A DNA stretch of 11,686 bases from Pseudomonadota bacterium (GTDB lineage Bacteria > Pseudomonadota > Alphaproteobacteria > Rhizobiales > Beijerinckiaceae): positions 1 to 11,686 of the forward strand of contig JAGWRL010000012.1 of NCBI GenBank assembly GCA_028876585.1. Reading direction: 5' to 3'. The stretch's first letter is position 1. Every line of letters begins with the position of its first letter. Below the pieces are notes generated by a model that worked only from the letters and a program-made list of their open reading frames with translations, was not told the DNA's origin and searched no databases. The position numbers and the translations under genes are program-made. Below, one piece after another: positions 7,664 through 11,686 of the stretch.

Positions 7664-9170
7664 AGACGGCGCGCTCCAGTTCGGCGATGGCGATGCGGCG
7701 CGGATCGTATTCCGCGACGATCCGCCCGCCCGCCATGCGCAGAACGCGGTCGCAGTTGAAATAGACCTCGGGGACCTCATCCGAGATCATCAGGATCGCG
7801 ATGCCGCGCTCGGCCAGCCCGCGAACGATCCTATAAATCCCGTCGCGCGCGCCGACGTCGACGCCGACTGTCGGGCAATCGAGGATCAGGACTTTCGGCG
7901 CGATGGCGAGCCATTTCGCCAGCACGACGCGCTGCTGGTTGCCGCCCGACAGCGTCGACACCGCGTCCTCTGGCCGGCCGATCTTGATGCCGAATTCGCT
8001 GACGCCCTTGGCGACGGCGGCCGATTTCTTCGTCTCGGAGATCAGGCCGCTAGCGTCCGAAATCGCCTTCAGGATCGTGATCACGGCGTTGTCGGCGATC
8101 GACTGCGGCTGCACCAGCCCCAGGGTGAGACGGTCCTCCGAGACATAGGCGATTCCCGCCGCGATGGCGTCGCGGTTGCTTGCGAAGGCGACGTCGGCGC
8201 CGGCCAGTCGGACAGAGCCGGAATCGGCGCGCGTCATGCCGAACAGCGTGTGCGCCAGTTCGGTGCGGCCGGCCCCGATCAACCCGATCAGGCCGACGAT
8301 CTCGCCGGCGCGCAACGTCAGATTGACGTCGGCGTATTCGCCCCGCCGCGTCAGGCCGGAGGTTTCGATGACCACCGGCGCGTCGCCGATGTCGCGGGCG
8401 GTGACGGATTGGTCGAACCGCTTGCCGGTCATCAGTTCGGTCAACCTTGATTGGGTCATGCCGGCGGCGTCAAACACGCCGACCAGGCGGCCGTCGCGCA
8501 GCACCGTGACGCGGCTCGACACGTCGAGCACTTCGGCGAGCCGGTGGCTGACGAACACCACCGCGACGCCGGCGGCCGACAGCGTGCGCACGACGGCGAG
8601 CAGATGATCGGTCTCGGCCTGGGTCAGCGAAGCGGTCGGCTCGTCCATGAACACGAGCTTGGCCTCGCTCGCCAGCGCGCGCGCGATCGCCACCAATTGT
8701 CGTCCCGAGATCGGCAGGCTCTTCAACGGCGCGCTGAGATCGAGCTCGACGCCGAGCCGGGCGAGCGCGGCGCGCGCGGTCGCGCGCATGGCGCGGTAGT
8801 TGACGAGCCGCGCCGCGCCAACCAGGCCGTCGAAGGCGATGTTTTCGGCGACCGTCATTTCCGGAAACAGCGCCAGATCCTGCCAGATCACCGCCACGCC
8901 CTTGGCGCGCGCCAGTTGCGGCGTCGGCGCCGCCACGCTCTCGCCCAGATAATCGGTGCGGGCGCCGGGCGCGGCCTGATAGACGCCGGCGATCACCTTG
9001 ATCAACGTGCTCTTGCCGCTGCCGTTCTCGCCGGCCAGACAATGAACCTCGCCGCGCCCGACCGAGAACGAAACATCGTCGAGCGCGCGCACGCCGCCGA
9101 AGCGGACCGACACGTGCTCGAAGCGGATCGCCTCGGCGGCGGGTGGGGCGGTTGGCGAAGCTGCGGACAT
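7656..9170 (-). CDS. Sugar ABC transporter ATP-binding protein, two nucleotide-binding domains (RbsA/MglA type)
   Basis: This 504-residue cytoplasmic ATPase powers the importer. Domain 1 has Walker A GENGSGKST (47-55), Q-loop WQDLALF (about 97-103), signature ISGRQ (154-158), Walker B VFMDEP (173-178, Asp176/Glu177) and switch His209. Domain 2 has the degenerate Walker A usual in this family, GLIGAGRTE (296-304, Arg instead of Lys), an intact LSGGNQ signature (407-412), and LILDCPTVGVDVGA, where Cys432 replaces the catalytic Glu. One composite ATP site is therefore probably inactive. The frame runs 40 codons further upstream, but that part reads through the intergenic hairpin at 9207-9234. 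The ATG at 9170 (MSAASPTAPP) gives the family length. It has only a weak ribosome binding site, 70 bases after the binding-protein gene. Confidence 0.93.
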   Translation of the reverse strand: MSAASPTAPPAAEAIRFEHVSVRFGGVRALDDVSFSVGRGEVHCLAGENGSGKSTLIKVIAGVYQAAPGARTDYLGESVAAPTPQLARAKGVAVIWQDLALFPEMTVAENIAFDGLVGAARLVNYRAMRATARAALARLGVELDLSAPLKSLPISGRQLVAIARALASEAKLVFMDEPTASLTQAETDHLLAVVRTLSAAGVAVVFVSHRLAEVLDVSSRVTVLRDGRLVGVFDAAGMTQSRLTELMTGKRFDQSVTARDIGDAPVVIETSGLTRRGEYADVNLTLRAGEIVGLIGLIGAGRTELAHTLFGMTRADSGSVRLAGADVAFASNRDAIAAGIAYVSEDRLTLGLVQPQSIADNAVITILKAISDASGLISETKKSAAVAKGVSEFGIKIGRPEDAVSTLSGGNQQRVVLAKWLAIAPKVLILDCPTVGVDVGARDGIYRIVRGLAERGIAILMISDEVPEVYFNCDRVLRMAGGRIVAEYDPRRIAIAELERAVYA

Positions 9171-9206
9171 GGACACGCGTTGCCTTGGTCGTCGGCCTTC
9201 GCCGCG

Positions 9207-9234
9207 CGCCTCTCCCGCTTGCGCGGGAGAGGCG
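9207..9234 (-). promoter_or_regulatory. Strong intergenic hairpin between the binding-protein gene and the ATPase gene
   Basis: CGCCTCTCCCGC (9207-9218) and GCGGGAGAGGCG (9223-9234) are perfect 12-base arms with a 4-base loop, starting 6 bases after the binding-protein stop codon. There is no T-run. In sugar ABC operons a hairpin at this place commonly protects the binding-protein message and reduces read-through, giving excess binding protein over membrane components. CTCTCCCGC/GCGGGAGAG palindromes are also, to my knowledge, frequent dispersed repeats in alphaproteobacteria. Confidence 0.6.
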
Positions 9235-9240
9235 GGTTGC

Positions 9241-10236
9241 TCAGAGCCCGAGGTCGGCGAGCTTGTCGACCGAACTCTTGTTGATCGCAAGCAGGTTGTT
9301 GGTGATGATGTTGTGGGTCTTCTCGTCCGGCGTCACCGTGCCGAGGCCCTCGATCGTCGTGCCGTCCTTGATCTCCTGGCCGGCGGCCAGCATCTTGCCG
9401 ATGCGCACGAACACGCGGCCGGCTTCGGCCGGGTTCCACATGAAGCCGCCCAGGATCGCGCCTTCCTTGATCAGCTTGCGTCCCTGGCCGGGCGAGAACG
9501 GCCCCGCCACGAACACCTTGCCGATGACGCCCTTCTCCTCGATCGCGCGGCCGGCGCCGATCGGGCCCTGGCTGCCGAACGCGAGGAATCCCTTGAGGTC
9601 GGGATGAGCGGTGATCAGATCGAGCGCGGTCTTGCGGCTGTCGTCGACGTTTTCAGCAACGCCGTAACGATCGCCGACCGGCTTCATGTCCGGATATTTG
9701 GCCTTCAGATAAGCGATCGCCGCGTCGGCCCAGGCGTTGTGCAGCGGCACCGTCAGCGAGCCGACATAGACCGCATATTCGCCCTTGCCGCCCATCGCCT
9801 GCGCCAGCAACTCGGCGTGGGCCTCGCCAAAGCCCTTGGCGGAGGCGAGTTCGAAATCCCAGTCCTTGTTCTGGATGCCGGGGCCTTCATGCGCGACGAC
9901 CTTGATGCCGGCCTTGCGGGCCTTTTCGAGCACCGGCTCGACCGCCTTTTCGTCATTGGGGACGATGCCGATCACGTCGACTTTCTTGGCGATCAGATCC
10001 TCGATCGCGCGCACCTGCAACGACGGGTCGGCGCTGGTGGGTCCAATCATGCTGGCGTCGGCGCCGTCCTTGGCGCCTTCTTCCTTGATGCCAGCCTCCA
10101 TCGCGTTGAACCACGGAATGCCGCCGATCTTGACCACCACGCCGATGACCGGCTTTTGCGGCGAGGCCTGGGCGACGCCGGCGAAGGCGAGCGCGAACAC
10201 GCTGGCGCACAGGGCGCGCTTTGTCAGATTGATCAA
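9241..10236 (-). CDS. Periplasmic sugar-binding protein of ABC transporter
   Basis: This 331-residue type I periplasmic binding protein (Peripla_BP_4 group) captures the substrate and delivers it to the permeases. The signal peptide covers residues 1-24 (MINLTKRALCASVFALAFAG, then VAQA) with likely cleavage before Ser25. Family landmarks are IGVVVKIGGIPWFNAMEAGI at 31-50, a GPTSADPSLQVRAIEDLI segment at 65-82, VDVIGIVPNDEKAVEPVLEK at 86-105 and AGIKVVAHEGPG at 109-120. It looks most like the LsrB/RhaS branch, so database hits may say autoinducer-2 or rhamnose. The operon instead suggests a ketohexose. The start is TTG, not ATG: an AAGGAGG ribosome binding site lies 5 bases before it, the signal peptide begins there, and no in-frame ATG is near. 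It is the first gene of the operon, under the twin operators. Confidence 0.93.
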   Translation of the reverse strand: MINLTKRALCASVFALAFAGVAQASPQKPVIGVVVKIGGIPWFNAMEAGIKEEGAKDGADASMIGPTSADPSLQVRAIEDLIAKKVDVIGIVPNDEKAVEPVLEKARKAGIKVVAHEGPGIQNKDWDFELASAKGFGEAHAELLAQAMGGKGEYAVYVGSLTVPLHNAWADAAIAYLKAKYPDMKPVGDRYGVAENVDDSRKTALDLITAHPDLKGFLAFGSQGPIGAGRAIEEKGVIGKVFVAGPFSPGQGRKLIKEGAILGGFMWNPAEAGRVFVRIGKMLAAGQEIKDGTTIEGLGTVTPDEKTHNIITNNLLAINKSSVDKLADLGL

Positions 10237-10307
10237 TGTTTCCTCCTTGGACCCGCATCGCTTGTCACGAGGCGCGGACTTGTTGCGGGACGGCGTCCGG
10301 TCCCTGA

Positions 10308-10323
10308 GCTAAATCCATTTAGC
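10308..10323. promoter_or_regulatory. Operator 1 for the LacI-family regulator
   Basis: GCTAAATCCATTTAGC has 7-base arms that are perfect inverted repeats around a central CC. It lies at about +1 to +16 of the predicted operon transcript, where bound repressor would block initiation or clearance. It is nearly identical to operator 2. The form (AAAT..ATTT core in a 16-base palindrome) fits LacI-family sites. Confidence 0.75.
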
Positions 10324-10330
10324 GACGCTT

Positions 10331-10359
10331 TTGCTAAAACCATTTAGCTCGCGTGTCAA
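10331..10359 (-). promoter_or_regulatory. Promoter of the sugar operon
   Basis: On the minus strand a perfect TTGACA (10359-10354) is followed after 17 bases by TAGCAA (10336-10331), a weak -10 (3 of 6). The start of transcription would be near 10324, giving a leader of about 88 bases before the TTG start codon of the binding-protein gene. Operator 2 fills the spacer and operator 1 covers the start region. The strong -35 with a poor -10 leaves room for help from an activator. I could not identify a convincing promoter for the divergent regulator gene. Confidence 0.6.
10333..10348. promoter_or_regulatory. Operator 2 for the LacI-family regulator
   Basis: GCTAAAACCATTTAGC matches operator 1 at 15 of 16 positions, with one arm base changed. 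It lies inside the spacer between the -35 and -10 boxes of the sugar operon promoter, 25 bases centre to centre from operator 1. Together the flanks GAGCTAAAT (10306-10314) and ATTTAGCTC (10342-10350) also make the whole two-site block dyad-symmetric. Confidence 0.75.
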
Positions 10360-10417
10360 GGCACGCTTTTCGCCGTTGCCTGTGCTACGAGGCAGGGTTC
10401 GGGGGCCGGAAACGACG

Positions 10418-11431
10418 ATGACAACGCGCGCGGACAAGAAAAAAGCGACCATCTACGACGTGGCGGCGGCGGTCGAGGCCTCCATCTCGACGGTGAGCCT
10501 GGTGCTGAACGGCGATTGGTCGCGTTACCGCATCAAAGAGGAGACGGCGGAGCGCATCCTCAAGGCGGCGCGCGAACTCGGCTACGAAGTGAACCTGCGC
10601 GCGCGCGGCCTGCGCCTGTCCAAATCCGGCCTTGCGGGCATGATCCTGCCCCATTACCGCAACCGCTTTTTCGCCGATCTCGCCGAGACGTTCGAACTGG
10701 GGGCGCGGCAGCGCAACCTGTGTCCGATCGTGGTCAGCACGCAGCGCGACGCCGAGGTTGAGGCGAAAGTGGTGCGGACCTTGCTCGCCCAGCGCGTCGA
10801 ATTTCTGTTCATCGCCGGCGTCGCGGCGCCGGGGACGCTCAACCGGATGTGCGAGGAAGCGGCGATCCCCTGCGTCAATGTCGATCTGCCCGGCAAAGGC
10901 GCGCCGTCGGTTGTGTCCGACAACAAGGCCGGTGCCTTCCTGGTGACGCAGAAGCTGATTGAAAAGGTGCGCGCGCTTGGCGGCTCGCTGGAGGACATGT
11001 TGTTTCTGGGCGGCGTCGCGGGCGAATACGCCACCGACAACCGCGTCGCCGGCTTCCTGGACGCGCTGCGACAGGCGGGCGTGCAGCCGAGCGCGGACAT
11101 GGTGTCGTGTTGCGGCTACCGGCCGGAGAATTCCAGTTCGGCGTTCGCCGATTATGTCGCGCGCTGCGGCCGGCCGCCGTCGGGCCTGTTTGTCTGCTCC
11201 ATCACGACCTTCGAAGGCGTCGTGCGACATTCGGTGGCGACGGGGTCCGCGCTGGATTGCGCGGTGGGTTGTTTTGACTGGGACCCGTTCGCCGCCGACC
11301 TGCCGTTCACCGTCGCCATGCTGCGCCAGGATGTCGAGACGATGATGGATCTGGCGTTCGGCTCGTTGACGCCGGAGCGGCAGCGCGCGCGCGACATTCT
11401 GATGGTCGCCCCCATTCTGGAGCGCGCCTAG
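10418..11431 (+). CDS. LacI-family transcriptional regulator of the sugar operon
   Basis: This 337-residue DNA-binding repressor is probably released by the imported sugar or its product. The N-terminal helix-turn-helix reads TIYDVAAAVEASISTVSLVL at 11-30, followed by the third helix (EETAERILKAARELGYEVN) and the hinge region RARGLRLSKSG, where Leu65 should be the residue that wedges into the operator centre. A type I binding-protein-like effector domain follows (about 72-337, with GMILPHYRNRFFADLAETFE at its start and a DNKAGAFLVTQKLI segment). The frame extends to a TTG at 10331, but that would run through operator 2. The ATG at 10418 gives the standard N-terminus, though with a weak ribosome binding site. 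It is divergent from the sugar operon with 181 bases between start codons, the classic layout for a local regulator. Confidence 0.92.
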   Translation: MTTRADKKKATIYDVAAAVEASISTVSLVLNGDWSRYRIKEETAERILKAARELGYEVNLRARGLRLSKSGLAGMILPHYRNRFFADLAETFELGARQRNLCPIVVSTQRDAEVEAKVVRTLLAQRVEFLFIAGVAAPGTLNRMCEEAAIPCVNVDLPGKGAPSVVSDNKAGAFLVTQKLIEKVRALGGSLEDMLFLGGVAGEYATDNRVAGFLDALRQAGVQPSADMVSCCGYRPENSSSAFADYVARCGRPPSGLFVCSITTFEGVVRHSVATGSALDCAVGCFDWDPFAADLPFTVAMLRQDVETMMDLAFGSLTPERQRARDILMVAPILERA

Positions 11432-11493
11432 GCGTTGCGCGAACTCCCGCGGCCGTCCCCGAATCACCGTCCGCCCCGCTCCGCCCCTTGACT

Positions 11494-11510
11494 CGCCCCG
11501 CGCCGGGGCG
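11494..11510. other. GC palindrome between the regulator gene and the SOS box
   Basis: CGCCCCG (11494-11500) and CGGGGCG (11504-11510) form a perfect 7-pair stem with a 3-base loop. It directly follows TTGACT (11488-11493), a candidate -35 box, and precedes the SOS box. It may be the end of the regulator transcript (no T-run), promoter spacer DNA, or both. Confidence 0.4.
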
Positions 11511-11517
11511 CAGTCTA

Positions 11518-11532
11518 GAACAAATAGTGAAC
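11518..11532 (+). promoter_or_regulatory. LexA binding site (SOS box, alphaproteobacterial type)
   Basis: GAACAAATAGTGAAC is an exact GAAC-N7-GAAC, that is GTTC-N7-GTTC on the other strand, the direct-repeat operator of alphaproteobacterial LexA. It ends 15 bases before the ATG of the imuA-like gene and lies where a -10 region would be (candidate -35 TTGACT at 11488-11493), so LexA would block transcription until DNA damage. Confidence 0.8.
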
Positions 11533-11547
11533 ATTGGGGCAGAGCGG

Positions 11548-11686
11548 ATGTCGCCGGGCGACAGGGCCGAACGGATTTCGCATTTGCGGCGCGCGGTCGG
11601 GGCGATCGAGGGCGATCGGCCGCGGGCGCGGCTGTCGCTGACCCGCGCGCTCGACCGCGCGCTCGGCGGCGGGCTGGCGGGCGACG
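11548..11686 (+). CDS. imuA: ImuA-like SOS mutagenesis protein (partial, first 46 residues)
   Basis: The visible protein is MSPGDRAERISHLRRAVGAI followed by EGDRPRARLSLTRALDRALG and GGLAGD. Residues 12-22, LRRAVGAIEGD, then a Leu-rich stretch leading to ALDRALGGGLA, match the N-terminal pattern of ImuA (a RecA-like SOS protein; typical members read LRR..IA.LEG, then ..ID..LPGGGL). ImuA works with ImuB and the error-prone polymerase DnaE2 in damage-induced mutagenesis. The SOS box immediately upstream strongly supports this. The gene runs off the window, so the family and the presence of imuB and dnaE2 cannot be confirmed here. A splB-like or other LexA-regulated gene is a less likely alternative. 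Confidence 0.7.
   Translation, partial: MSPGDRAERISHLRRAVGAIEGDRPRARLSLTRALDRALGGGLAGD

Noticed and set aside
7664..7780. N-terminal extension of 39 residues on the first permease
   Set aside because: It overlaps the ATPase coding end in another frame; the 8-base ATGCGTGA overlap at 7656-7663 is the natural junction.
9171..9290. N-terminal extension of 40 residues on the ATPase
   Set aside because: It reads through the hairpin and the end of the binding-protein gene; the start at 9170 gives the normal RbsA-type length.
9241..10236. Quorum-signal (autoinducer-2) uptake operon
   Set aside because: No lsrK, lsrF or lsrG homologues, the expected AI-2 contact residues are changed, and the operon ends in a ketose epimerase.
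9169..10347. Long plus-strand open frame (392 codons) opposite the binding-protein gene
   Set aside because: Shadow of the binding-protein gene; it also runs through the intergenic hairpin and the operators, and has no domain.
10331..10417. TTG-started N-terminal extension of the regulator
   Set aside because: It would translate operator 2 and the promoter region; the ATG at 10418 begins the standard LacI-family N-terminus.
10385..11467. Minus-strand open frame (360 codons) opposite the LacI-family regulator
   Set aside because: The plus strand has a clear helix-turn-helix protein; the antisense frame is low-complexity and has no family features.

Overview
The window is GC-rich, compactly coded DNA from an alphaproteobacterium, most likely of the order Hyphomicrobiales (Rhizobiales). 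This rests on the accB-accC arrangement, a phosphoglucomutase of the Agrobacterium type, an epimerase very close to the Agrobacterium D-psicose 3-epimerase, a small secreted protein of a type I associate with Rhizobiales, and an SOS box of the alphaproteobacterial GTTC-N7-GTTC form in front of an imuA-like gene. I cannot name the genus.

Left part (1-4464, all on the minus strand): housekeeping genes. These are the start of accC (biotin carboxylase, cut by the window edge), accB (biotin carrier protein), a PaaG-like enoyl-CoA isomerase, pgm (phosphoglucomutase), a small exported protein of unknown function and apt (adenine phosphoribosyltransferase). Between the PaaG-like gene and pgm lies a palindromic element with two perfect 28-base arms. 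A small 69-residue ORF with a strong ribosome binding site (4565-4774, plus strand) diverges from apt and converges on the next operon.

Right part (4785-11431): a complete sugar uptake and epimerisation cassette. A LacI-family regulator (plus strand) faces a five-gene minus-strand operon: periplasmic binding protein, two-domain ATPase, two permeases and a D-psicose/D-tagatose 3-epimerase. The ATPase/permease and permease/permease junctions each overlap by 8 bases. The shared intergenic region carries a TTGACA -35 box and two near-identical palindromes (GCTAAATCCATTTAGC and GCTAAAACCATTTAGC). One sits between the -35 and -10 elements and the other at the expected transcription start, a layout suited to tight repression. 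The inferred flow is: a ketohexose such as D-psicose (D-allulose) enters through the ABC transporter and is epimerised at C3 to a common ketose such as D-fructose. A kinase elsewhere in the genome would then act on it, since none is present here. RNA hairpins sit at three junctions of the operon: after the binding protein gene, between the last permease and the epimerase, and over the two convergent stop codons at its end.

Right edge (11432-11686): a LexA box followed by the first 46 codons of an imuA-like gene. This suggests an SOS-induced imuA-imuB-dnaE2 mutagenesis operon just beyond the window.

No rRNA, tRNA, CRISPR array, phage gene or transposase was seen, and no gene-free stretch exceeds about 180 bases. 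The window looks mostly like ordinary chromosome; its most interesting part is the control architecture of the ketose operon.
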